This document shows positions 37,141 through 47,965 of a DNA stretch of 64,000 nt, in pieces. The notes beneath the pieces are model-generated. The model made no database searches, had not been told where the DNA came from, and was given only the letters and a program-made list of their open reading frames with translations. The stretch spans positions 3,608,501-3,672,500 of the forward strand of contig NC_083381.1 in the NCBI RefSeq assembly GCF_031755915.1, read 5' to 3'. Source of the DNA: Ziziphus jujuba. Lineage: Eukaryota; Streptophyta; Magnoliopsida; Rosales; Rhamnaceae. Positions within the stretch are counted from its first letter, which is position 1, and each line of letters starts with the position of its first letter. The translations under genes and the position numbers were made by a program.

Positions 37141-37388
37141 TTAAATTTTTTTTTTTTAAGTTTTCATTTTTTTCTACTTTTTTTTAACATAAAATGAACC
37201 TTTTTTTTTTTTACATACAAGGATCCTTATATATAATATATATAGCTATCGTATTTATATATATGCATTTACATATTAAAGAATTATATATATCAAAATA
37301 TAATATAATATTTATTTTCTGTTGAACTTTTTATTGTTATTATTAATTGATTAACATTATATATAATATTTATAGCTATATATTTTTT

Positions 37389-37640
37389 TTGGAATATTTC
37401 ATCTAAACTCACAAGTTTGCATTAATTTCAATTTAGCCTCTCAGATTTTGGAAATTGCAACTGGGACTATTATGGGGGATGTAGATGAAATTATTTTGAG
37501 ATGTGTGAATGAAATAACAGGAAATAAAAATGAAGACTGTTTGAAAATTAAGAGGAGATAATGACATTTTTAAAACCTTAGGGATTAAATTGAAATTAAT
37601 GCAAATCTGAAAAGGTTTATATGAAATTTTTTCCTAATTT
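37389..37640. mobile_element. fold-back MITE candidate in TNL intron 1
   Basis: The left arm (TTTGCATTAATTTCAATTTA near 37425) is the reverse complement of the right arm near 37590, with AATTTCAT-type outer ends. About 250 bp, non-coding. Target duplication not resolved. Confidence 0.55.
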
Positions 37641-38518
37641 TTTTGTTGATTGTATGTATTTCATCAATATTTTGTTGATGAGATAGAATTGGTAAATATG
37701 TAGTGCATTTCTTCAAATGGCTTGCTGATTTATCAATAATATAAAAAGGATCATTATGATTAGCATTAGCATGTGCACTTTTAGCCTCCAATTCCATCTC
37801 ATCATTCGTGTTAGGTGGGTCATTAATAGATGCATGACAAAACACTCTAGTGGTAGTCAACTTGTTTAATATAATTTATAATAGCTTGTAATGCTCACAT
37901 CCTTTCTTTCAAAATGAAGTTGCTTTAGGGTGTGCTTAAATGAATAAATAATATATTAATCAATAATAATAATAGTATATTGTATATCCTCAAATGATAG
38001 TACATATACCCGTATATAGTTTTGTCACATTTCCTTTGCAGCATTCATAGTATTAGTTTGGTTCATTATTATTAATTCATTCACATTGTGTTTAATTTTT
38101 CATTGATTTATAGTTGGCCTTTTAGAGCTACGTCTTTCCACTCCTTGTATGACTAACAGTTGTTCCACATTATCAGTCAATTATCTTTTCATTAATTAAT
38201 TTTTAAACCTTATTGATATTGTACAATATATGTTATTAATTCTTTAATGTGAGTTTCAAGCAAATAAATTCATGTGTATACATAAATAAAATAACTATTA
38301 GGACTTGGGATTTTGCATTAATTAAAAAATTAAATTCTACGAGTCTAATATAATATTTCCAACTATAAACATCCATAAAATCTTATATTAACATAATAAT
38401 AGAACTGCTAACTTTTATATGTTACCAATATAGTCAAGCCATACGTTTAGACCTTCTTGATACTGTTGCAGAGGAAAGATAAAAACAAAAATAAACAATA
38501 AAAAGGAAAAAAATAAAT

Positions 38519-38916
38519 TGTGAGATCCCATATCGGTTGAAAAGGGGAACAAAGCATGGCTTATAAGAGTGTGGATACCTTTCCCTTGCAGACACGTTTT
38601 AAACCCTTGAGGGCTGGGTTGTAAGAGCATTCTCCAGACCCAAAGAAGACAATATCTGCATGCGGGTGGTCTGGGCTGGACTGTTACAGATGGTATCAGA
38701 GCCAGTACCTGGATCGGTGTGCCAATGAGGACGCTGGGCCCCAAGGGGGGAGATCCCACATCGATTGGAAAAGGAAACAAAACATGGCTTATAAGCGTAT
38801 GGATACCTTTCCCTTGCAGACACATTTTAAACCTTTGAGGGCTAGGTTGTAAGAGGGTTCCTCAGGCCCAAAGAGGACAATATCTGTATGCGGGTGGTCT
38901 GGGCTGGGCTGTTACA
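38519..38916 (+). mobile_element. TRIM (terminal-repeat retrotransposon in miniature)
   Basis: 398 bp. The 5' LTR 38519-38688 starts TGTGAGATCCC and ends CTGTTACA. A primer-binding site TGGTATCAGAGCC follows at 38691-38703. A 45-base interior ends in the polypurine tract AAGGGGGG (to 38750). The 3' LTR 38751-38916 lacks its first few bases and ends CTGTTACA. A perfect 5-bp target duplication TAAAT lies at 38514-38518 and 38917-38921. It has no coding capacity and sits in intron 1 of the TNL, opposite to the gene. Confidence 0.92.
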
Positions 38917-38921
38917 TAAAT

Positions 38922-41009
38922 ACAATGGCAGATAAGGGGAAATAAAAAATGGAGATAAAGGAAAAAAAAAAAAGAATAACTTATAGAAAAACAGAAAAAC
39001 AATGAAAAAGAAAAAGTAAAAATTGAAAAATTAAAAAATAAAAAATCTGATGTAAATGGAAAATAAGAAAAAATAATAATGGAATAAGGGAAAAATAGAA
39101 AATTAGGGGAAAGATCAAAAAAGAAAAAAGAGAGAGAATACTTGATAAAGAAAAAATGGAAAATAAGGAAAAAGAACGAAATAGCAAAATAAATAATTGA
39201 TATAAGAAATATTTCCCCCAAAAAAACTAATAAAAGAAGTAAGATAAAAAAATAAAAAACTAATAGGTATATAATGAAGGAAAGGAAAATAAAAAATAAT
39301 AATAAAAAAATAATTGATGTAATTTATAAAGGATTAAAAAAAAAAAGAGAGAGAAATAGCTATTTTTTTAAGTTGTTGTATTAAAAAAAAAAAGAAAAAA
39401 AAAGGAAGATAAAATAAGAGAATAAGAAAATTTAATTGGATACATTTATCAAGGCATAATATTCTATTTTTCTCTCTCTACAATTTTCTTTTTTTAAGAT
39501 ATTCCAAAGAATTGAAATAATATTTTCTCTCTACAACTTTCTTTCTATAAGATAGAAAAATGCATACTAAAGAAAAACAATGAAGAAAACAAATTAAAAT
39601 AATATGTATTTTATTATTTTCAAAACAGATGAAAATATCATTTTATTGTTTTCCAGATTTAGTTTTTATCTTTCATTTGTTTTTTAAAACTATTTTTAAA
39701 AACTAATGACCAAACAAGTAATCTTTTGTTTCAAAAACAAGTGGCGAAATAGACCCTTAGTATATGATTCTGGATTAGAGAATATATGAGTTAGTTCACC
39801 ACACTCATAAAGGTTGCTATCGCATTTTTAATCTTAGCCCTTTAAACAATTAATAACTGATTTTATAATATTTTCATATAGATAAAACGACTGAAGTAAT
39901 TTCAAGAGCAATCTATATTTTTAAAGTTTTATCTTCTTTTTTTTTTTTTTTTCTCAAAAGTTATATTTTAAATATTGGATCTGACATGCTTTTAGCCATT
40001 TTTCATTTGTATACTGAGAAAGAGTTAAGAAAAAAAAAAATGTTACAACAGGCACCCCAAAGATCCCAAATTTAGAATTCCGAGATCTTATCCTAAATAA
40101 TATGACTAGTCCTATGATTCTCATTTCGACACTTATTAAATTGTGGTTTTTATTAATACGTATATTGACATGGTAACGATTTATTTATTTATTATTTTTT
40201 TTTTCTAAGACTATGCGCCATTTGAAAAATACTAAAGGGACATATACAAATTTATCTCCATTTTACGTCCAGATCACATAATAATATACATTTTTTTCAT
40301 TATTCCAAGTGAAAGGCAGCTGCATACAAAACACGAGGTAAGGTAAATTTATCCAGATATATCCATTTAAATTTTACTCAAAAAAAAAAAAAACGAAATA
40401 AAAATAATAGGCAACAATCAAGAATGTGACTATTTTAATATTATTCTTTTAACTTTCACTTAAAAGCCATCAAGATCTAGAAAGGAAAAAAAAAAATCTA
40501 TATATATATATATATATTAATACAACCAGATCTAACATTTATGCATTTTTTTAGTTTTAGTTAAAGCTAGCCAGTGATAAAGTTGTGTTTGGACAAAGAA
40601 AATGAAGGAAAATGAAGAAATATGTATGAACTTGAGAGATAGAGAAGAGAGAAAAAGACGAAAAGTTTCTGGAAAGTTCTATATATTTTTTGAGAAAAAT
40701 GAATACTCAGTACAGCTTCTATTACACGTAAACAAGTATTTATACAAGTGGTAAGAGTTTGACTAACTCACTTGAGTTGCTGACCTGGACTAACAAACAA
40801 TGCATTTGTCAAAACAGAACAACTGCATCCTAACTATAATGACACGTTATCATTACATAAAACTACTAACTGCATTCCTAATAGCCAGAAACAAAATTTA
40901 GTTAAGAGATTCACAATTATCTGCGTAAAAATTAAAGTAAATCGAAATCTATAAGATTGATACAAAAAATACAATTGAAAAAAAAGGAAGACTTACTTTT
41001 ATGAAAAAT
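38922..41009. other. rest of TNL intron 1, low-complexity
   Basis: A-rich and AT-rich DNA with long A/AG runs (38940-39420) and a TA run (40500). The Phe/Leu/Ser-rich reverse frames 38862-39221 and 38981-39187 are translations of the A-rich run. No exon recognised. Confidence 0.6.
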
Positions 41010-41739
41010 TTAAGAAAAAGAAAAAGAGATTCTTTCCCTTTCAGTCAAAGGGAATCCAGAAATTCCGCCAACTTGTGTCAGCGAATCTTCCCATCTTTTC
41101 AGCTCTTTCTCGATGTTTTGTCTTTCATTTTCTGTCAATATTGCTTTCTCCATTTCCTTCATTTCTTTGAGTTCATTAAATGCTTCCTCAAATGTTCCAG
41201 TCTTGTTTTGCACATGAGTTGGTTCCACAGGGAAAAAAATTGGTAAAACAATATGCTCCATGGTGTTCCTGCAATCAAGAATCTTGACAAATTCTTTCAA
41301 GCACCATGTTGAATTAGCATAGTTTGTTGAGAGAACGATAATTGAACAACTAGACTCTTCTATTGTTTTAAGAAGTTCTGCGGAAATATCTTTACCACTT
41401 TTGAGCTCATCGTCTATGAAGGTATCATGAATTCCTTTTTCCTTCAACGCATGGAGGAGAAACGATGTGAAGCTGTTGCGAGTGTCTTCACCACGGAAAC
41501 TCAAGAACACATCATACTTTTTTGGAGGAGGTTTAGAATTAGATGAGGAAGAAGAAGAGGGAGAGGAATAGGGCCTTTCCATTTTCCTTTGCTCTTTTGT
41601 CCCTTGTCAGAAGCAAAGGTTCTGAGTGGCCATATATATTGCTAGAGATCGATCTTGTGCTGGACTTGATAGAGATTAATTAGTACAACTATGGTAGATA
41701 AATTAATTTACTTCTTAACCAAACCAATTTTTGCAGTTG

Positions 41740-42424
41740 ATCCTTTAACTCCCTTAACTTTGATAGAGCCATACAATATGGTGGTAAAGAATTAGGTTGA
41801 TGTCCAAAGCCAGCTTGATGGCGAAAACGATCTCTTTTTGCGGTCGTAACTTAGGTAACTTCTTTGGAAACATCTTCAAACGATTTCCACTATGAGCACG
41901 TCTTCCAACACTCACCATTCACTTGAACATCAACCACATGGGCTAGATACCCTTAACAACCACTCTTCGATAGCTCCCTGGCCACGAGGGTAAAAATTAA
42001 CCTCGGTAAGGACCTCCTAACTCCTCCATGAAGCAACACTTCAAGTAGGTCAAACAGCCTAAACGTTACTTCCTCATGGTAGCCATCCACAAATATAAGA
42101 TCCGCGGCTACCCAATTCGCAACTAGGATTACTTAAGAGCCCAAACGATCCAACTTAATCAGGTTTGCTTCCCTCACCTGATCTTCGGTAAGGAAGAGAT
42201 AGCCATTTAACCATTTGATTAGGGCATACGGATTCCCCCTAAGGATAGACGATTCCAATTGACACCTTCAAAGAGTATAGTTGCTTAAATTCAGACAATG
42301 AATTTGTTTCGAGACACGAGAAATAACGCTCCAAGATGGTTAAAACAAGGGAATAGACACCGATGGGACGAACAACAATGCACAGTCCCTTAGGAATACT
42401 AGAACCTAGAGCTCTGATACCAAC
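41740..42424 (-). pseudogene. Tekay/Del-type gypsy remnant: leader and protease-RT junction
   Basis: On the reverse strand, immediately after the PBS, comes a leader of about 200 bases. It is followed by degraded pol: EEVTFRLFDLLEVLL and RRSLPRLIFTL (end of protease, about 42090-42000), GYLAHVVDVQV (linker, about 41945), and the first RT motif MFPKKLPKLRPQKEIVFAIKL (about 41870-41800), continuing after a frame change as PPYCMALSKL. These words are the protease-RT junction of Tekay/Del chromoviruses. Gag, most of the protease and everything after the RT start are deleted. It ends about 160 bases before the TNL start codon. Confidence 0.78.
42411..42422 (-). other. primer-binding site next to giant LTR F3, tRNA-iMet type
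   Basis: On the reverse strand TGGTATCAGAGC, two bases from the LTR end (TCCTGACA). This shows that the long repeats of this window are retrotransposon LTRs and that F3 is a 5' LTR. Confidence 0.9.
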
Positions 42425-44586
42425 TGTCAGGACCCGTCTAAAATTCCTCACCGGAACCTAGACAAGCCCTGATCTCAGAGAAACCCTACTAGACCTTCTA
42501 ATGGAAAATCCGGCAGAACCTCCTCTAAGGGTTGGACTTACCACAAATTTCCTGTACTGAAAACACACTTCTATGTACATCCCCTTACTCCTCCCACATT
42601 ATTACAATTTAATTCCACAAATAGCAGCACTTCGAAAACAGATTAAATAAAAGGCATATAATGGAATTAATTTAGTAAATAACCAATTAAAATATTCCAT
42701 CATAGATTCTCGTCCGCCCACACCACCCACTTAGTGCTGCACATGTCAATTACACTTCAAATATCGTTTTACAAATGTGCCAATGCGTAACATAGAAAGA
42801 AAGGTAAAACAACGTCACGTTAACAATAAAATAAAAAACAATAACAACGTTTTAATGATAATGGTATTAATATAACTTGCCTGAGGGCTATCGTATTCCC
42901 ATACATGTATTAATGTAACTTGCCTAAGGGCTATATCACCTACCCAAATGCTACCACTTGTCCGAGGACTATTATACTTGTCCGATGGCTATCTTTCTTG
43001 CCCGTAGGCTGTGATACTTATCCGAAGATACCATATGATAGTAATAATAATAAAAACAATAACGAAATTGATATTAAAGATCTCATAATAGTGTTAATAA
43101 AAAAAATTAAAAAAAAATAATAATCAATATTATTTACTAAAATCTCAATAACTGAGAATAGCAACCGCGATAATACTTAATAATAGTTTTGTTAATAAAT
43201 ACCACTGATAATAACAATAATAATAACTATAATTGTAATAATGATAATAATAGAAATTGGAACTACAATAAAAATAATCATTATAAATAATAATAACAAT
43301 CATGATAACAGTGAGAATAGATTAAATATATAGTTAAATACAATTAATAGTAATAAGAATATAATAACATCGATTAAGAATATTAGTAAGAAATTAAATC
43401 ACAAATAGATAACATAACATAAATACATAAAATCATATCTTAAAATCCATAGCATAAAATCAAATATGCGCGCTCGTAATGGAGATACGTATGATACCTT
43501 CTGACATGCTACGTGATCCATGATTCCAGCTGTCGCCGGCACTTTGCTACCAATACAAACCAGGATGGTTGCGTATATTGGCCGTCCGATCCCCTAGACT
43601 CGTAGGCAACATGGTTATGAGGCTAGCTCTATATGGATCACATTGGTTCGCCGCCTCCGTATGATGCGGTATAAACAGTATAATATCAAATAATATAACA
43701 TACAAATATATGTACGAACATATAAAAAATACTTGATGCACCATACTATATACCAGTGGTACACGAAGGTATCCAGCGTCCTGAGCACCGACTGACAGGA
43801 GGTTAAAGAGAGAAACTTGCATACGGTCGCTTCGACATCCCGACAGCGCCGCTGCTTAAATAGTCATCCCGGCCATAGAGGGGGGCGGCTTATGGCCAAT
43901 ATCAAACTTTTCTGCCCTCGGTCCAATGGCAACTCACGGGAGACATTATAACTTGCGCACTTATCATAATCACATATATAGCATAGAACACTAGTACGTG
44001 TATGGGTGCATCTAAAGAAAACTATAAATTTCATAATATTATAAAACATTAAATTTAGATAAAATATAATCCAATTCATATGCTTTTATCAAATATACCA
44101 AAACAATAATAAAAGGATACATAGAAATTCATACAATATTAAAATCACATAAATTCATTATTTACGCATCAAAATTTCAACATTTAAATCAAAACTTAAT
44201 AAAATTTAAATCATAATTTCATAAAATTAGTCTCTTCCACAATAATTCAATTTAACACAATTTGGCATCTTCAATATAAATAATAACTTAGTTAAATATC
44301 CAACACATAAAAGTCATTTTTCAAATATTTAATTAACACAAAATATACTTAATTTAACAATCCAAAATATAAATATGAGGCAACATATATACTAAATCAA
44401 CATAACTTAGCATCATAAATTTAAATAGCAGTTTCCTAAGTATTAAACACATATGATATAATAAATTCTATATAACGGATATATTTAAATCACATAAAAA
44501 TAACATATTAAAATCAAATAACAATATCTCTTAAAATTTAAAACATATATGATATACGTCAAAATTTTGAATGATATAAAATACAT

Positions 44587-44650
44587 ATGTATAAATGTCT
44601 TTATGCACACAAGTACATAGACATATATATATATATATATAGATATATAT

Positions 44651-44688
<38 letters not shown>

Positions 44689-44842
44689 CCACATATATAT
44701 AATTATGTATTTTTATATAACATCACATATCTCCATATATATATATATATATGTATATGCCCATTAACAATATATATAAATATATATATATATATACATA
44801 CATATATGCACCATATGTTCACAATACATGTGTATACATACA
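44587..44842. repeat. TA and CA microsatellites inside LTR F3
   Basis: (TA)n at 44624-44650, (CA)n at 44654-44682, further TA runs to 44790, and a repeated word CATATGTTCAC that recurs at 51061 across the F4 insertion point. The open frame here is periodic Tyr/Ile/His and is not a gene. Confidence 0.85.
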
Positions 44843-45024
44843 TGTCAGGACCCGTCCAAGATTCCTCACCGGAACCCTAGACAAGCCCTGATCCTAGGAA
44901 AACCTTACCAGACCTTCCAATGGAAAATTCGGCAGAACCTCCCTTAAGGGTTGGACTTACCATAAATTTCCTGCACTGAAAATACACTTCTATAAACACC
45001 ACCTTATTCCTCCCACATTACTAC

Positions 45025-47965
45025 TGTAATACCCCGTCCCAAAGTACAACGGAAGTTTTCCAACTTTAACGGAGGTTGACCGTTGACCGTTGACTTTGAC
45101 CGTTGACCAAATGGTCAAAAGTTGACTTTTTGTTCCAGTTGGAATTCTAGGTTGTCTGAGGTACCGTTGCGAAGTACACATTGGCATGAGTTCGTAGACT
45201 AGTAGCACTTTGAAAACGGAGCTACGGTTTGATAGTTATGAGCAAAACAAGTTGAGGTTCAAACTGCCCAAGGGGTGCCAGAGTTGACTTTTTATTCATG
45301 CAAAGTTGAGCTTTGACTCATGCATGGTTGTGAAGTGCTAGTCGATACGAGTCCGTAGACTAGCGGCACATCCGATTTGAACATGTGGTTTGAAAGTTAT
45401 GGACCTGTAGAGTTTTTCAAATACTGTATTATTTTAATATTATTTTTAAACGTGTAACGATATGCCACGTGTGATTTAATAAATGTGACCATGTGTCACC
45501 ATGTTGAGATGCCACATGTCAACCATGCTTAATACCATATTGTTTTATTATTGTTGTTTTATATAATAATATTATTTTTAATATTATTTAATTAATTTTT
45601 AATTTATTTCTTTTATTTCTTTTTCTTTTCTTTTTTTTTCCTTTTTTTTTTCTTTTCCCCACGTGGGAAAACACCTTTCTCCTCTTTTCTTCTCCTTTCC
45701 TTCCTTTCTCCTTCTTCCCCGAGCCCGTCAAAAAACCAGTAAGGAATTCTCTCTCTCTCTCTCTCTCTCTCTCCTTTGACTCTCTCCCCCTCTCTCTTTG
45801 ATCGACCGTTTGGCCGGATTTCAGTGGCCGGACGGCCACACGCGCTGGCCACCGGTGAAGCCCAGTCCCCCACGACCCCAACCTCCAATTTTCCCGGCCA
45901 GTCGCCGCCGGACGCGTCCAGATTGGGCCGATGAAGTCGGCGGCGGCGGCGGGTTAAGTTTTTTCGGCGATTCTTGCCGTTTCCGGCCAACCTAGCTCGA
46001 TCCATACCTCTATTCCACCATTTTCGATCCCTCTAAGTCCATTTTTGGGGTTAGATTGCCCAAAATCCCCACCGTTTGAGAGATCCCTCAAGTTTAAATT
46101 CGGCCAAAACTTTCCGACCAAATTCCGGCCACCGCCGGTCGAATTGAGCCCAATGGAGGTCGGTAATGTGATCCTCATCTCACAAGCTTTCCATAGACAT
46201 ATAATTTGTCAATTTTGGATAACGTTTGTGTTTGGCCCCCCGGGTACCGGGTATTATTTACCCGAATAAAATATTAATTTATTTAACTGTGTGTGAATTG
46301 TGTTCTAGGAGCATGGGTGAGTCGTGGTATTGATCCTATGGTGGATCATGGTTTAATTCCGTGCTCCAGGTGAGTGACCCACCTTGGAAACTATTTTGGG
46401 CAATTAATAATATTTATGTTGTGTTAATTTGATATTTGGAATTTATGCTCATTTGGTGTATTTCAAATATAATCGGAAAAAAATATTATTTTATATATAT
46501 TTACCCATTGGTGCTAAACGGAAATGTGGGGTCATTAAGAAATTCCCGATTATTATTTTATTGTGATTAAATGGTATTTATTACACATGAGCAAGTATTT
46601 TCAGTAATTAACTGTGTCTGGATTTTATATTATTTTTAGGCATAATTGGTTTGAATATTTTAAGAAAAGTATTTGTTTAAATTGGTGGTTTCGAATTTTA
46701 TAATTATGCCCGTGGTATATTATTTATTGAACCTTGTGTTACGAGAAAAATTACTGTTTTACTGTTATCGATGTTTTTGTACCGGGTTTGTTAAAGGAAA
46801 ATATGTGGGATGGTAAATGTGAAAATTGGTATATTTCCCACGGTGAATTTGGAAAATGGCACTGTTATAATTAATTTAGTAATTATTTTAAATGCACTCA
46901 TACAGTATTGGTGTTCTGGTGTATATGTGGTTTAGCGCACAAGTATTATGTCTCCCGTGAGTTGCCATTGGACCGAGGGTAGGCAAGTCTTATATATTGC
47001 GCATCAGCCGCCCCCGTCCTTGGCCGGGATGACGGTTTCAGCAACGGTACTGTCGGGACGCTGAAGTGCCGTTTGCAAGTTTCTCTCTTTAATCTCCCCG
47101 CCAGTCGGTGCTCGGGATGCTGGGTATCGGAGGGCATCACTGGTATATGGTGTGATGCGTCAAGTACAAAATTTTTCGGATAGAAATTTCAAACCCCAAA
47201 GAGTACAAAAATTATTTATTATAATTTATTACATTTTAATTATATTTGGGGTATTTATTTATTTGTTGTTTATTAAATTATTTGATCCCTTGGTTTTCGG
47301 AAAATACGAGTATCGGGTTTTGTGAAAATGTTTTAAAAGGGGAACATTTCCAACGGAGTGAATAGTGAGGGTTTTGAGAGAAAGTATTACCTTCAAATGT
47401 TTATTATTTATTTATTTAATTGTTCGGTATTGATTAATTAAATTCCTTTATTTGTTATATTATTAATATTAAAGGTGTTCAGTAGATAGGGTCACTCACT
47501 GAGATGATTAACATCTCACGTTTTTAAATTTCGTTCCCCTAGGTCCAGGTTGGAGACGTCGATCGTCCGGGGCGAGCCCGACGTCTCAGTTCATTGCCGA
47601 AAGTCCAAGAAGTATTTCTTCCCTTTTTCCTCTCCATCTTGTATTGCTTCCTTATTAGTCATCATATAAATTCCACATTTATCTGTATAATGCTCTGTAT
47701 ACTATATTGGACATGTAGTTATTTGTTTTATGCACTCGATTACTGTTGTTCATTTGAAGTGCTATAAATTTGTGGAATCAATTTGTAGTATTGTGGGAGA
47801 AATAAGGGATGAATATAGATGTGTGTTTTCAGTGCAGGTAATTTTTGGTAAGTCCTACCCTTAGGAGAGGTGCTGCCGGGTTTTCCGTTGAAAGGTTCGG
47901 TGGTATTTCCCTGGGATCAGGGCTTGTCTAGGGTTCCGGGGAGGAATTCTGGACGGATCCTGACA
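45025..47965 (+). mobile_element. giant Tekay-like solo LTR, copy F5, nested in F4
   Basis: 2941 bp, TGTAATACCCCGTCCC to GATCCTGACA, with a near-perfect 5-bp duplication (ACTAC at 45020-45024, ACCAC at 47966-47970). The interrupted F4 sequence resumes exactly, as the undisturbed equivalent in F3 near 42600 shows. It holds a CT run (45749-45772) and six TTGAC words at 45076-45126. Confidence 0.93.
45076..45126 (+). promoter_or_regulatory. W-box cluster at the start of LTR F5
   Basis: Six TTGAC cores, five of them TTGACC/TTGACT, within 51 bases (45076, 45083, 45090, 45096, 45103, 45122). TTGAC(C/T) is the core recognised by WRKY factors. The position in U3 is where LTR enhancers sit. Function is inferred. 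Confidence 0.5.

Larger units (their letters stand above)
33125..41582 (-). pseudogene. TIR-NBS-LRR (TNL) disease-resistance gene, multi-exon, disabled
   Basis: TNLs are intracellular immune receptors: TIR makes NAD-derived signals, NBS is the switch, LRR and C-JID sense the pathogen. Reverse-strand exons: TIR 41582-about 41010 (KKYDVFLSFRGEDTRNSF; WCLKEFVKIL holding the family's catalytic Glu); NBS about 35966-34892 (P-loop AMGGIGKT; SRIIITTRDRHLL; GLPLALKVLG; MHD-type IWVHDLLQEMG, with Val for Met); LRR 34639-34276; LRR 34018-33592 (LEVLDVGDCVKLSKI, LTRLDLSGCRSL); C-JID 33416-33125 (LPGSKIPDWF, CDSKWMGFALC). Plausible GT/AG sites bound the LRR exons. Lesions: a 1-base deletion inside the P-loop (about 35771) and an in-frame TAA in the second LRR exon (about 33727). 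Intron 1 spans about 5 kb and is full of repeats. Assembly error is possible for either lesion alone. Confidence 0.88.

Noticed and set aside
38862..39221. 119-codon Phe/Ser-rich reverse frame
   Set aside because: Complement of an A-rich low-complexity tract in TNL intron 1.
44587..44880. 97-codon Tyr/Ile/His-rich frame
   Set aside because: Translation of TA and CA microsatellites.
45588..46005. Arg/Glu- and Lys-rich reverse frames
   Set aside because: Come from CT/GA repeats and a poly-pyrimidine tract inside LTR F5; not conserved between copies.
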